Position numbers and translations under genes: made by a program
The notes under the pieces: model-generated
The model's database searches: none
Told to the model about the DNA's origin: nothing
The model's input: only the letters and a program-made list of their open reading frames with translations
Shown: positions 14,697-24,499 of the stretch, one piece after another
How the letters are laid out: every line of letters starts with the position of its first letter
How positions within the stretch are numbered: the first letter of the stretch is position 1
Assembly (NCBI GenBank): GCA_001403775.1
Contig: CYUG01000017.1
Span: forward strand, 217,969 to 281,968
DNA: 64,000 nt
Direction of reading: 5' to 3'
Source: Dermabacter indicis
GTDB lineage: Bacteria > Actinomycetota > Actinomycetes > Actinomycetales > Dermabacteraceae

Positions 14697-17531
14697 TCAG
14701 CCGGTGTTCTTCATTCCCGCTGCGACGCCGTTGATGGTCGTGAGCAAGGCCCGCTTTTCCGCATCCGTAATCGTGATGTCGCGTGCATGAGCGTCGCGCA
14801 CACGCTGCAGCATTGCGACCTGCATGTAGCTGATCGGGTCGAGGTAGCGGTCGCGAACCTCGAGGGTCCGCTTGAGCACGGGCGAATTGTCGAGCAGATT
14901 CAGCACTCCGGTGAGGCGCTCAATCTCGGCGACCGTGAGCTCGTACTCCTCGCGGATCGTCTCGAACAAGTGCCACAGTCGCGTCGGCACGAGCGAGTGC
15001 ACGTAGTGGGAGGCGATCCCCATGTCGGTCTTCGCGAGCGTCATTTCCACGTTCGAAATGACGGTGCGGAAGAAGTGCCAATTCTCGTACATCTCTTTGA
15101 GGTCGTCCTCGTAGCCAGCCTCGCGCGCGGCCTTGAGGCCCGAGCCCGCGCCGAACCATCCTGGAACGATCTGCCGGGACTGCGTCCAGCCGAACACCCA
15201 CGGAATCGCGCGCAGACCATCGAGGCCCTTCTCGCTCGTCGTCCTCTTCGAGGGACGCGAACCGATCTTGAGGTCGCCGAGCTGCTCTACGGGCGTGGAG
15301 GCGACGAAGTATTCGGGCAGATCGGGATCGTCAATGAGGGTGCGATACCGGGCGAAAGAAGCGTCGGAAAGGCTTTCCATGACGGTGCCGAAGCGCTCCA
15401 GATCCTCCGGGCTCGTACGGGGCTTTCGGTGAAGCGCCGAGCCCTGCATGACCGCCGCGAGTGAAAGATCGAGGTTTTCGCGCGCGAGCACGGGCAGCAT
15501 GTACTTATCGGAGATGACCTCGCCCTGCTCGGTGAATTTGATTTCGCCTTCGAGTACGCCGTAGGGCTGGGCCAGGATCGCGTCGTAGGTGGGGCCGCCG
15601 CCGCGTCCGACGCTTCCCCCGCGACCGTGGAACAGACGCAGGGTCACGTTGTGCTTGGCGGCAACGTCGCGAAGGCGTCGCTGTGCCTGGTGGATCTCCC
15701 ACTGGCTCGTGATGACGCCCGATTCCTTGTTCGAATCGGAGTAGCCGAGCATGATTTCGTGGCGGTCGCCGCGCAGGCGCACGATTTCGCGGTAGCTCGG
15801 ATCACTCAACAGCTCGTCGAGAATCTCTCCGGCGTGGCGGAGCTCTTCGACGGTTTCGAGGAGCGGGCTGAAGCCGATGTCGGCACGGCGCTCCTCACCC
15901 GAGAGGTCCACGAGTCCCGCCTCGCGCGCGAGGAGGGCGACGGCGAGAATGTCGTCGGCACCGCGGGTCATCGACACGATGTAAGTCTGGATGACGTCGG
16001 GGCCGTAGGTGCGCTGCGCGGTACGAATCTCGCGGAACACGTTGAAGGTGTTCTGGACCGAAGGATCGAGCGGGGATTCATCGCCGAGAAGCTGCGCGCT
16101 CGCAAGCGGTCGCTTCGACGCGAGCTCGGAGGAAAGCACCTTCGTGCGCTCTTCGCGCGTGAGCTCCCCGTACGGCTTATCGAGCTCACCCACGCGGTCG
16201 AACAGTTCCGCGAGAAGGTCGTGGTGCTTCTCGGCGTGCTCACGCACGTCCATGATGGCAAGATTGAGCCCGCTTCCCGCGAGTACGGACTGCGCGAGTG
16301 CAACCGAACCGTCGGCCATGAGATCGCCGCGGTGTTTGCGGAGCGAGTCACGCAGCTCTTCAAAATCGTCCTGGAGCTCACCACCCGTGAGGTAGTCGAC
16401 GCCGGGCTTGTGTGCCTCGCCGCTGTGGATGCGCTCGCGCGTCGCGGCAAGCTTCGCCCGCATCGAGAAAAGCTTAAGGCGGTAGGGCTCGTGGGCAAAG
16501 AGCTCGAATTGCTCTTCCGGCACGAACCCGAGCGCTTCCTGGTCCTTTTCGAGGCTCTCGCTGAGCTTCTCGTCCTCACCGATCAGGGTCGAACTCATCG
16601 AAAGCTCGAGCGTGAGCGAATCAAGGAACGCCTCGGCGATATCGATCGCGGCATCCGCCTGGAGCTTGAGCACTTCGCGCGTGACGTCCGCCGTCACGTA
16701 CGGGTTGCCGTCTCGGTCTCCGCCGATCCACGAACCGAAACGCAGCGGCACCTTCCGCACGGGAAGATCAGCGCCGTAGTCGCGAAGCTCGTGGCGCAAG
16801 GCATCGAGCACCTCGGGAAGAGTGTGGAGGTAGAGGGAGCGCAAATAGAAAATGGCGTTGCGTGCCTCGTCCTGCGGGGTCGGCTGCGTGCGGCGCAGCT
16901 CGTCGGTTTGCCAGAGAGCCTCGATCGTTTCCGCAAGATCGCGATCCTGCTTTTTGCGGGCGCGCGTTCCTTCCTCGGTGTCCGTTTCAAGGAGGGTCGA
17001 GACGCGGCGAAGCTTCGTAAGAACCGCGCGGCGAGATGCTTCCGTGGGGTGAGCCGTGAACACGAGGCGCACATCGAGCTCGTCAACCGTGCGCTGGAGC
17101 TCCTCCACTCCGGCTTCTTCCGCAATCGACTTCACCGTGCGGGGAATCCACGAATCGTTTTCTTCCTGCCCCTGAAGGGCGCGCACGCGGTAGGTTTGCT
17201 CCGCGGCGTTTGCAAGCAAGAAGTACTGGGTGAACGCTCGCGTGAGTTCCGTTGCCTGTTCAATGGGAAGTTCGGCGAGTCGGCGCTGCACACGCATCGT
17301 GTCTTCGGCTGACTTCGACTGCTTCGACTGCTTCGCGAGCTGGCGCACCTCCTCCACGAGATCAAGGAGCTCCCTGCCGTGCTGGTCGGCGAGTGTCTCG
17401 CCAAGGAGCGTGGAAAGCCTGCGCACGGTTGCGCGAAGCGGCGCGTCAATAAGCGGGTCGTCACCCACGACCGGGAATTCAGCGGTCAGGGTGGGCAGGT
17501 CGTGAAGGCTATCGTCGTGTTGTTCGCGCAC
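14697..17531 (-). CDS. ppc: Phosphoenolpyruvate carboxylase
   Basis: An enzyme of 944 aa that adds bicarbonate to PEP to give oxaloacetate (anaplerosis). Clear signatures are FTAHPTEASRR with the catalytic His, LGYSDSNKESG with the Lys, FHGRGGSVGRGGGPTYDA, and the C-terminal MKNTG, whose terminal Gly is characteristic. The frame is open to 17582, but the GTG at 17531 has AGAGG seven bases upstream and places the start at the usual distance from the first conserved region. It stands alone, converging with the FNT gene. Confidence 0.95.
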   Translation of the reverse strand: MREQHDDSLHDLPTLTAEFPVVGDDPLIDAPLRATVRRLSTLLGETLADQHGRELLDLVEEVRQLAKQSKQSKSAEDTMRVQRRLAELPIEQATELTRAFTQYFLLANAAEQTYRVRALQGQEENDSWIPRTVKSIAEEAGVEELQRTVDELDVRLVFTAHPTEASRRAVLTKLRRVSTLLETDTEEGTRARKKQDRDLAETIEALWQTDELRRTQPTPQDEARNAIFYLRSLYLHTLPEVLDALRHELRDYGADLPVRKVPLRFGSWIGGDRDGNPYVTADVTREVLKLQADAAIDIAEAFLDSLTLELSMSSTLIGEDEKLSESLEKDQEALGFVPEEQFELFAHEPYRLKLFSMRAKLAATRERIHSGEAHKPGVDYLTGGELQDDFEELRDSLRKHRGDLMADGSVALAQSVLAGSGLNLAIMDVREHAEKHHDLLAELFDRVGELDKPYGELTREERTKVLSSELASKRPLASAQLLGDESPLDPSVQNTFNVFREIRTAQRTYGPDVIQTYIVSMTRGADDILAVALLAREAGLVDLSGEERRADIGFSPLLETVEELRHAGEILDELLSDPSYREIVRLRGDRHEIMLGYSDSNKESGVITSQWEIHQAQRRLRDVAAKHNVTLRLFHGRGGSVGRGGGPTYDAILAQPYGVLEGEIKFTEQGEVISDKYMLPVLARENLDLSLAAVMQGSALHRKPRTSPEDLERFGTVMESLSDASFARYRTLIDDPDLPEYFVASTPVEQLGDLKIGSRPSKRTTSEKGLDGLRAIPWVFGWTQSRQIVPGWFGAGSGLKAAREAGYEDDLKEMYENWHFFRTVISNVEMTLAKTDMGIASHYVHSLVPTRLWHLFETIREEYELTVAEIERLTGVLNLLDNSPVLKRTLEVRDRYLDPISYMQVAMLQRVRDAHARDITITDAEKRALLTTINGVAAGMKNTG

Positions 17532-17782
17532 CTTTAACCTCTCGTCTGGAAGCGGGTGGCTACCGTGGCGAACCTCAAACACCGGCCAGGCGCTCGCGGT
17601 CCCCCATCAGCGCCGAATGAGCCGGGGCCAGTTTACTCTGCCACTCGCCGACTCCGCTGGAGAGCCTCCAACGGGTTGAAGGCTCCCTTCACAGGCACTC
17701 ATGTGGCTGTGATCTCCGTGCTATATTTCTCCGTGTTCTACATCACGCCGCCAACGCGGCGCTCGGGGGAAAGGATTTCACG

Positions 17783-20206
17783 ATGACTCGCCGACAGCGC
17801 ATCGAACCCGCCCCAAACATCCTCGAGCGCGTTTTAGATTTGAACGAGGGCGAACAGATGCGCCTTCTTGCGCGACCGGGCATCGGGCTCACAAGCCAAA
17901 CCATGGCCATAGCGCACAACTTCTCGGCGAATGAGCGTGTGGCCCTCCTTCGCGTGAAAGCTCGCGGCAAGCTCATCTCTCTCCGACTCCTCGGCCCGGG
18001 ATGTTCAGAGGAGCCTCGGCACACACCTCTCACCGAGGCATTCGAGGCAGTTAGCGCCCACGATCCTTCCCTTATCCTCGTGGACGATCTCCACCTCGCT
18101 ACGCGTGAGCACCTCGCCTCCCTGCACGAGGCCGCAGAGCTCTGGCTCAGCCGGGGAGCCCGCATCGTATGGGGGCTGCGCTGGACCGAATCAGAGCACG
18201 ATGCTGCCGAACGAATTCCCGGCCGCTTTCACGCAACCGCATCGGTGCCGCCATGTGGCGACGATGCCATTCACGAGATTCTGCTCGCCTCTGCGCACCT
18301 CTCGCAAACCCAACTAGCCTTAGCAACGGCAGCATGCTGCGGAAATCCGACGGTTGCCCAGCGCATCAGCGAAGAACTTTCCACACGAACTCTTCCGGGT
18401 ACTACGCCGCCGGCGGTGTTCGCCACGAAGGCTGTTCACGAGGGTCTGCACTCGGTGATCGGCCCCGAGCTTCGCGCCCCGAAGGCAGCCCTTTTCGCGC
18501 TGCTGGCATGCCTTTTCCCGATCGAGACCGCGGCGACGGATGTGGCCGATACCCTCGGGATCGCCCGGCGAGAGGCTTCCGACATGTGCGACCACCTCGC
18601 CTACCTGGCGCTTCTCACTCCTGATCCGGCCCGCACGGCCGTGGTTCGACACACCCTCCTGCAGCACCTCTCCAAAGGAGACGCCGCCGAATACGAGCGT
18701 GCACTTGGGGAGCTGGGCACACGGCTTACCCTGCGCGATCCAGAGGCTGTTCTCGATATCGCCGATGGCGTCGAGGCGCTCACTGCCAACCTGAACGATC
18801 TTTTAGTGTCGGCGCCGACGCCCCAGAAAGCAAAGGTCGCTGGCCTAACAGCCGAGCGCCTCACTGCTGCACGCACCCCTTCCCCGAATGAGCTTCGTTC
18901 ACTGCGCCTTCTTGGGCGCACCTACATTGCTGCCTCCCTCGCGGTGATCAAACACGCAGCGCGCAGAGCCGACTGCCAAGAATCACGGGAGTTAGCTCTC
19001 TCGGCCCTTGGCCTCGCCCACGTTTTTGAATTCCCCGATGCCCTCGGCCCGGCTCTCATGACACTCATCGCCAATGCCAAAACCTCGAAGGAAGGCACCG
19101 TTTTGGAGGCGTGGGCCCTCCTGTGCCCCGCCGAACACCTTGGTATCTCTCACGACGACTACAGGTCAATGGTTCATCGGGTATTCACGTGCAGCCTCAA
19201 ACCCGACGCACCGCTATTCGTGCGTGCCGCCGCGGCTGCTTTGAGTGCTGCCCATGGGGTTTGCCCCACCCACACCCTCGAACGACTCGAGAACGATCTC
19301 TCCGCGCAACCCGCAAGCGAGAGCCTCGTCCCGGCGTACCAACTCCTCGCTTTCGTCAACTGTGCGCGCGGCAACCATTCCGGGGCCGAACGCTGGCTCG
19401 TTCAAGCTCGCTCGGCAGTTCCCAATAGCACCGCGGCCGGCGCCTTTACCGCGCTTCTCCGCGGAGCGCGCCACCGACGACTCATTGGCGAGGCCCTTTC
19501 GGAAAAGACGACCGAGCGTCTCACGGGAATCCTTCACCGTGTTGGGGCGAAACGACTCGCCACGTGGAGCGCCATCCTCGGTGCCCGCGAAGCAAGCGAT
19601 GTTCCGACGTGGAGACTCAGCAAGACCCACCCCGCCCTCACCGCGTCATACGCCTCCGGGCGCGGCAAGCTTCTCCTCGCCACAGATGACCGCGCAGAAG
19701 CAATCGAAGAGTTGTACCGGGCAGGGCGGATCATGGCTTCGGCGCAGCTATGCCCCCTAGTTTTCGGCAACTGGCGAGAGCCGCTCCTCAAGTACTACCT
19801 CGAAAACAACGCCAAAAGCGCTTATCGTTGCATCGCCGACGATGACTTCCGTTGCCAGCTTCGCCTCCACCGCGTTGTGGGCCTTGCGCCGCACACAGGG
19901 CACGCCTTCGACTCTTCGCTCGTTCACTCCGACTCAGACGTCACGACAGAACAGGCCCCCGCTTTGACAGCAGCCGAAGAGCGGGTCGTCCGGGAAGTCA
20001 TCGCCGGAGCTTCAAACCAAAAAGCTGCGCGCGCCCTGTACCTTTCGAAGCGAACCGTCGATACTCATCTCCGTAACGTCTATCGCAAGCTCGGCATCCG
20101 CTCGCGCGCGGAACTGCAGGGGCTCGTGAAGACAGGAGTGCTCACACTTACGACCCTCGAACAGGAGGAAGTCGAGCAGCCCTCCGAAGCTCTGGCCACA
20201 CGTTAG
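17783..20206 (+). CDS. Large LuxR-family transcriptional regulator
   Basis: An 807-aa regulator. The N-terminal third resembles the ATPase part of MalT/LAL regulators: a Walker-B-like LILVDDLHLA near residue 95 is clear, but the expected Walker A is degenerate (RPGIGLTSQT, with no Lys). The middle is helical and repeat-like. The C-terminus (about residues 730–795) is a LuxR HTH: LTAAEERVVREVIAGASNQKAARALYLSKRTVDTH-type pattern. It lies beside the RiPP cluster and converges with its minus-strand operon (32 nt between stops), so it is the best candidate for the cluster's regulator. That link is inference. A TATATT box lies about 55 nt before the ATG. Confidence 0.8.
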   Translation: MTRRQRIEPAPNILERVLDLNEGEQMRLLARPGIGLTSQTMAIAHNFSANERVALLRVKARGKLISLRLLGPGCSEEPRHTPLTEAFEAVSAHDPSLILVDDLHLATREHLASLHEAAELWLSRGARIVWGLRWTESEHDAAERIPGRFHATASVPPCGDDAIHEILLASAHLSQTQLALATAACCGNPTVAQRISEELSTRTLPGTTPPAVFATKAVHEGLHSVIGPELRAPKAALFALLACLFPIETAATDVADTLGIARREASDMCDHLAYLALLTPDPARTAVVRHTLLQHLSKGDAAEYERALGELGTRLTLRDPEAVLDIADGVEALTANLNDLLVSAPTPQKAKVAGLTAERLTAARTPSPNELRSLRLLGRTYIAASLAVIKHAARRADCQESRELALSALGLAHVFEFPDALGPALMTLIANAKTSKEGTVLEAWALLCPAEHLGISHDDYRSMVHRVFTCSLKPDAPLFVRAAAAALSAAHGVCPTHTLERLENDLSAQPASESLVPAYQLLAFVNCARGNHSGAERWLVQARSAVPNSTAAGAFTALLRGARHRRLIGEALSEKTTERLTGILHRVGAKRLATWSAILGAREASDVPTWRLSKTHPALTASYASGRGKLLLATDDRAEAIEELYRAGRIMASAQLCPLVFGNWREPLLKYYLENNAKSAYRCIADDDFRCQLRLHRVVGLAPHTGHAFDSSLVHSDSDVTTEQAPALTAAEERVVREVIAGASNQKAARALYLSKRTVDTHLRNVYRKLGIRSRAELQGLVKTGVLTLTTLEQEEVEQPSEALATR

Positions 20207-20238
20207 GGTCGTTATACGAGATCCTCGAGGCGCCCTCG

Positions 20239-21237
20239 TCATCCTCGCTTAGAAAGTTCGAAGCTTTCGAAGCCTTCGAAGCCCGCAAAGAACCGCGAGA
20301 GAGCGATCGCAGGGGCGTCACGTTCATCTAACTGATCCTCGTGACCTGCAACAATGTGCTCCCATACCGCCGTATCCTCAGCGATCGCTTTTCGGGCACC
20401 ATCCTCCATGCGGCCACGTACATGTTCGGGAGTGTCCGCGGGCGCTCCAATCACGACACGAATGCGAGAAACAAGGTCTCCTCCACGCGCCTCAAGTGGC
20501 CGCAAACCCGAGGTGATGACGACCGACGGAGAGTCGTCATCAACGAGGTGAGTCGCGACGAGATGGGGTGAATGTGCGACCGCACGAAACGGCGAGGCGT
20601 AGCCCGCACGCCTCTTGACGTGTACGTCGGATCCGACCATGCGCTGGATCGCTTCGCGAATCTCCACGGAGGCAAAAGGATCGAGAACAGTTTTGAACGC
20701 GCTCGTCACCTGCAGCGCGCCGCCCTCAAGCGTTTCAAGCACGGGATCGTCGAGATCCGGCACATGGTGGACCTCACGAAAGTGTTCCGGGTCAAAAGCG
20801 TTTTCGACAACCCAGTGACCGGCAACTTTGACGAGCATATCGACAGCCTGGCGGAAGACCCAGTCCCGATAGGGTGCGACATCACTCGCAAAGCCTCGAT
20901 CATCAGCGTCGTCGCCCGCAAGCACATAGATGGCATCGCCGAGCCGCACAGACGTGCGCTTCGCCACCGCAATGTCGCTGCCTTCACCCTCGACGAGTCG
21001 AATACGGCGTCCATGGAACGGACAGGTCACACATCCCTTCGATAGCTTGCCACCGAAGGCGAGGTGGCTACCTCGGTGCGGGCATGCAGCATCGTACACA
21101 TTGATCTGATCCTGCTCTCGCACGAGCATGAGCGCAACACCCGCCGCATCGACAGGGGCGATCTCAACATCCTCAACCTCGCTTACCATTCCGGCAAAAA
21201 TCCATCCGCGGGGTGCGGGTTGCAGCATGGTCGACAT
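20239..21237 (-). CDS. Rieske [2Fe-2S] non-haem iron oxygenase-like tailoring enzyme
   Basis: A 332-aa protein. The Rieske cluster is bound by CPHRGSH (Cys52, His54) and CPFHGR (Cys72, His75). The C-terminal catalytic part has the D-x2-H-x4-H mononuclear-iron motif in FDPEHFREVHH (about Asp149, His152, His157), so it looks like a complete Rieske oxygenase alpha subunit and not just a ferredoxin. The ATG at 21237 has AGAGGA upstream; an upstream in-frame extension has no ribosome site. It is the last gene of the minus-strand operon of the RiPP cluster. It may hydroxylate or demethylate the peptide. No dedicated reductase is encoded nearby. Confidence 0.85.
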   Translation of the reverse strand: MSTMLQPAPRGWIFAGMVSEVEDVEIAPVDAAGVALMLVREQDQINVYDAACPHRGSHLAFGGKLSKGCVTCPFHGRRIRLVEGEGSDIAVAKRTSVRLGDAIYVLAGDDADDRGFASDVAPYRDWVFRQAVDMLVKVAGHWVVENAFDPEHFREVHHVPDLDDPVLETLEGGALQVTSAFKTVLDPFASVEIREAIQRMVGSDVHVKRRAGYASPFRAVAHSPHLVATHLVDDDSPSVVITSGLRPLEARGGDLVSRIRVVIGAPADTPEHVRGRMEDGARKAIAEDTAVWEHIVAGHEDQLDERDAPAIALSRFFAGFEGFESFELSKRG

Positions 21238-21259
21238 GAGTCCTCTTTTCCTTGATGTT

Positions 21260-22498
21260 TTATACGGCGGAATCAGAAAGCCTCGCACCGCACACCCTCG
21301 CTACATATGATGCGGCGCGCGCAGAGGCGTGAAACGTACGTTCAAGGAGGCTCGTGCCAGCCGGATCAATGTCCGTCGCCCACGCGATCGGACCATTGGG
21401 TTCAAGCCAAGCCCGGCAGGCGTCGGAACTCGCACTCGCAAGCGGAAGGCCACCAAACGTGTACCGGTCTCTCCCCCAATCCTTCACAGTGATGCGAGGT
21501 TCAGATCCGACTCTCACCTCTGGAAAACTGGCTGCGACCTCCCGCGAAACGGCACGCAACGCCTCTGCGTTGGCAAGGCGCGACGCACTCGGGCCCTTTG
21601 CCGTCACGGTGAAATGCGAGCTACCCGCGAACCCAAGTACAAGACACGGAGTGGACTCAGGATCGGCGACGTACGCGAAGATGGTACGCGGCAGGGGCGT
21701 GCTGGTTCCGACGGTAGCCACGCACACATTCGCGCTGCCTAGTTCTCGAGCGAGTTCGGCGCGCTCAGGACCAGCGTCGAGCACGCCATGGGCGACGACG
21801 GGGGGCGGGACGGTAATGATTGCCGCGCGCGCCTTGAGAATTTCTCCTCTCGCAAGGGTGACCTGCACGTGCCCTTGCGAATCTGACCGAACTGCGACCA
21901 CCGGGCAGTTGAGGCGTACGTCGAGGCCATTTCGGAGCGCTTCGGGAAGTGCAGACATGGCTGGCTTCAGCACCTCCTCGTCGCGACCGTGGTAGGCATA
22001 GATTTCCTTCGTGTAAGCGATCGATGCCGTGGTACGCGGGTCTCCCGTCACTTGCGTATACCACCCCTCAAGGATTCGCGCTTCACCCGGGGTCCTTGCG
22101 AGAGCTCCCGCGCTCGCACCATTCGGAAAGGCGCGACCCAAGAGTGGGTAGGCGGCCTTCGCCAAGCTTGCGAGCGCGATCGGAGAATCTGGGCCGTCAA
22201 ACGCTCTGGCTTCACCGTCCATGATCCACAGCGCGGTCTCATCGCCTCTCGTCTGATGAGAAGTTTCGATTCCCAAATCTTGCTGATTCAGGAAACTGGT
22301 GAGCGCCGGAGCCGGCCCAGAGAGAACCGTGCAGCCAAGTTCTCGCCCGCCTGAAGTAGTGCATATTCGACCGCCGATCCGGTCGCGCGCTTCCAGCAAT
22401 GCAACCGACAGGCCTACCCGAGACAGCGCACGGCCCGCATTCAGCCCCGCGAGCCCCGCGCCGACGATGACAATATCCGAGCATGAGCGGGTGGTCAC
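21260..22498 (-). CDS. FAD-dependent amine-oxidase-family oxidoreductase
   Basis: About 412 aa. It has the N-terminal dinucleotide fold IVIVGAGLAGLNAGRALSR followed by ALLEARDRIGGR, the second FAD contact, and a C-terminal WATDIDPAGTSLLERTFHAS motif that closes the FAD site in monoamine-oxidase/protoporphyrinogen-oxidase-like enzymes. The chosen GTG at 22498 lies just before the Rossmann motif, with AGGAG about 10 nt upstream and 13 nt after the permease stop. In the cluster it is a likely oxidative tailoring enzyme acting on the modified peptide; the substrate is unknown. Oxidation at a C–N bond is the family norm. Confidence 0.8.
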   Translation of the reverse strand: MTTRSCSDIVIVGAGLAGLNAGRALSRVGLSVALLEARDRIGGRICTTSGGRELGCTVLSGPAPALTSFLNQQDLGIETSHQTRGDETALWIMDGEARAFDGPDSPIALASLAKAAYPLLGRAFPNGASAGALARTPGEARILEGWYTQVTGDPRTTASIAYTKEIYAYHGRDEEVLKPAMSALPEALRNGLDVRLNCPVVAVRSDSQGHVQVTLARGEILKARAAIITVPPPVVAHGVLDAGPERAELARELGSANVCVATVGTSTPLPRTIFAYVADPESTPCLVLGFAGSSHFTVTAKGPSASRLANAEALRAVSREVAASFPEVRVGSEPRITVKDWGRDRYTFGGLPLASASSDACRAWLEPNGPIAWATDIDPAGTSLLERTFHASARAASYVARVCGARLSDSAV

Positions 22499-22511
22499 GA
22501 CAGTAAAGCTC

Positions 22512-23345
22512 CTAGCGCACGCGCGGTCCGCGCCAGCGGAACACGAGGCACGTGAGAACCATGCCAAGAATGGTCCACCCGCCAAGCATGACCGCAATCA
22601 TTGGTAGATCCCATATGCCACCCGTCTCGGTCACCTTGAACTCATCGGGAAGAAAGACGTACCGGTAGCCGCGGCATAGCCACGCGAGTGGGAAGGCGAG
22701 CGCGATCTTCTGCAGGAGCTCCGGGAGGAGATTGAACGGGTAAAACACACCCGAAATGAACTGCAGCACCATAAAAGGCGGCGTCACGATCGCGGAGGCA
22801 CTTCGAGCATTTGGGATGAGCGCCGTGTAGGCGATCCCCGCGAGCGAACACGACGAGACGCCGAGAGCCGTCACCCACGCAAGCACTCCCCATCGCATCA
22901 GATCACTAGGAAGTGGCAAGTGGAACACCACCACTGCGAGGATCATGAGGATCGCGACCTCCACGACTGTGGTCACGACGACGCGCACGACCTTGCCGAT
23001 AAAGTACGCCGAACGCGGCATAGGCGACGCGGCGATGCGGCGGAGCAGACCCATTTCCCGCTCAAGGGCGACATTGATCGCGAGTCCCGTAAACGACGTC
23101 GCCATCACACCCGAGGCGATAATGCCCGCGAGGAATACCTGCTTGAAGTCGACATTTGTGCCTTCAATTTTACCTTTGAAGATCATGCCGAACACGAGCA
23201 TGAGAAGCACAGGAAGCGCAAGTGTAAAGACGAGCGACTGCTTATTCCGGAAGAACGAAGCCATTTCAGCCTTCGTTCGAACTGCGCTTGCGGGCCCGAG
23301 CCCAGGGAGTTTGCGCGTAGAGGTTGTGGATTGTGCTGCACTCAT
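22512..23345 (-). CDS. ABC-2 type transporter permease
   Basis: A 277-aa membrane protein with six predicted helices and the ABC-2 layout: a first helix after FFRNKQSLVFTLALP, a large extracellular loop, then ERE-MGLLRRIAASP and the conserved FISGVFYPFNLLPELLQKIALAFPLAWLCRG-type segment near the C-terminus. Its ATG overlaps the stop of the ATPase gene (ATGA), so the two form one exporter. In RiPP clusters such pairs often pump the mature product out and give self-protection; here a separate peptidase exporter is also present. Confidence 0.88.
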   Translation of the reverse strand: MSAAQSTTSTRKLPGLGPASAVRTKAEMASFFRNKQSLVFTLALPVLLMLVFGMIFKGKIEGTNVDFKQVFLAGIIASGVMATSFTGLAINVALEREMGLLRRIAASPMPRSAYFIGKVVRVVVTTVVEVAILMILAVVVFHLPLPSDLMRWGVLAWVTALGVSSCSLAGIAYTALIPNARSASAIVTPPFMVLQFISGVFYPFNLLPELLQKIALAFPLAWLCRGYRYVFLPDEFKVTETGGIWDLPMIAVMLGGWTILGMVLTCLVFRWRGPRVR

Positions 23346-24328
23346 GCGGCCTTCTCCTCGGTGTTGTTCTCGGTCGCGGACTCGTCTTTGTGAAGAAGCG
23401 CGAGGTAGGTATCCTCAAGCGTCGGCCTCGCGACCGTAAGCCCGGGAATCTCGTCAAATCCCGCGCGGTCAGCCTGCTCGAGGAGGCCCCGCAAAACCGC
23501 GGTCGGGTGGTCCGTAGCCCACGAGACCCCTGAACCGTCGCGCACGAGCTCCTTCGCCAGATTCGGGTCGGTCGCATCCGGAAGTCGCAATTCAGGGCTC
23601 GTGGTGGAGATCCTGTGGCTGAAACCCGCGACCCGAGAGAGCTCTTGAACCGTGCCCTCTACGAGGATTCGGCCCCGAGCGATGACACCCACGCGATCCG
23701 AAAGCTCCTCCGCCTCATCAAGGTAGTGGGTCGTAAGGATAACGGTCGTGCCCATCTGCTGCACGGTGCGAATCAAGTCCCATGCTTCACGACGCGCTTC
23801 TGGGTCCAGGCCCGTTGTTGGCTCATCGAGGAACACGAGCTCCGGCTTGCCCACGAGACCTACCGCAACATCGAGGCGATGCTTCTGGCCACCGGAGAGG
23901 TTGGTGCACATGGCTTTCGCCTTCTCGCCGAGTCCCACGGCAGAAATGACCTCCGCGGGCTCCCACGAATTCGGGTAGAACGTGGCGAAGTGCTTCACGA
24001 CCTCTGTCACCGTAAGGTCAAGGTATTCGGCGGTCGTTTGAGGAACAACGCCCACGCGAGCGCGAAAGCCACGCTCAAACTTGCCTGGATCGTATCCGAG
24101 CACATTCACATCGCCCGAGGTTCGATTACGCGCGCCGCAGAGAATTTCGATTGTCGTTGACTTGCCCGCGCCGTTGGGGCCGAGAAGCGAGTACACCTCG
24201 CCGCGCTTAATATCCAGGTCGATTCCGTCAACAGCGGCAAAATCGCCGTACGTTCGCCTGAGATTCTTGACGAGGATCGCGCTCTCACGCTCATGCGCGG
24301 ATTGCTCCTCGAAATGGTCGCGCGTCAT
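23342..24328 (-). CDS. ABC transporter ATP-binding protein
   Basis: A 328-aa ATPase with Walker A GPNGAGKST, Q-loop VVPQTTAEYLDLT, signature LSGGQKHR, Walker B LVFLDEPTTGLD and switch His in TTHYLDEAEEL. It is of the CcmA/DRR type that pairs with ABC-2 permeases. The C-terminal 90 residues form the extra regulatory domain common in drug-export ATPases. The gene lies 171 nt after the RiPP precursor, behind a strong hairpin, and overlaps the permease gene. Confidence 0.92.
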   Translation of the reverse strand: MTRDHFEEQSAHERESAILVKNLRRTYGDFAAVDGIDLDIKRGEVYSLLGPNGAGKSTTIEILCGARNRTSGDVNVLGYDPGKFERGFRARVGVVPQTTAEYLDLTVTEVVKHFATFYPNSWEPAEVISAVGLGEKAKAMCTNLSGGQKHRLDVAVGLVGKPELVFLDEPTTGLDPEARREAWDLIRTVQQMGTTVILTTHYLDEAEELSDRVGVIARGRILVEGTVQELSRVAGFSHRISTTSPELRLPDATDPNLAKELVRDGSGVSWATDHPTAVLRGLLEQADRAGFDEIPGLTVARPTLEDTYLALLHKDESATENNTEEKAA

Positions 24329-24434
24329 CGGAGTCCTTCCGCTAGGTATGCAATTTGATCATTGCGGCCCCGTCGTTGAAGCGGCAAGGAGAACACATGC
24401 GCAGGCTAGGCCGATTAACGAACGAGATACGTAT

Positions 24435-24476
24435 GCGATGCGTACGGCACCCCACGTTGGGAACCGTACGCATCGC
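24435..24476 (-). terminator. Strong hairpin between precursor gene and exporter genes
   Basis: A 13-bp perfect stem (GCGATGCGTACGG / CCGTACGCATCGC) encloses 16 nt that can add a small CCC/GGG stem. On the minus-strand transcript it starts 23 nt after the precursor stop. No U-run follows, so it is more likely a partial terminator or an RNA-stabilising 3' structure that keeps precursor mRNA above exporter mRNA than a full stop. Confidence 0.6.
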
Positions 24477-24499
24477 GCTACTGCGCGAAGAGCAGAGGC

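Noticed and set aside
15627..17312. 561-residue open frame on the plus strand
   Set aside because: Antisense to ppc, which carries all its signatures.
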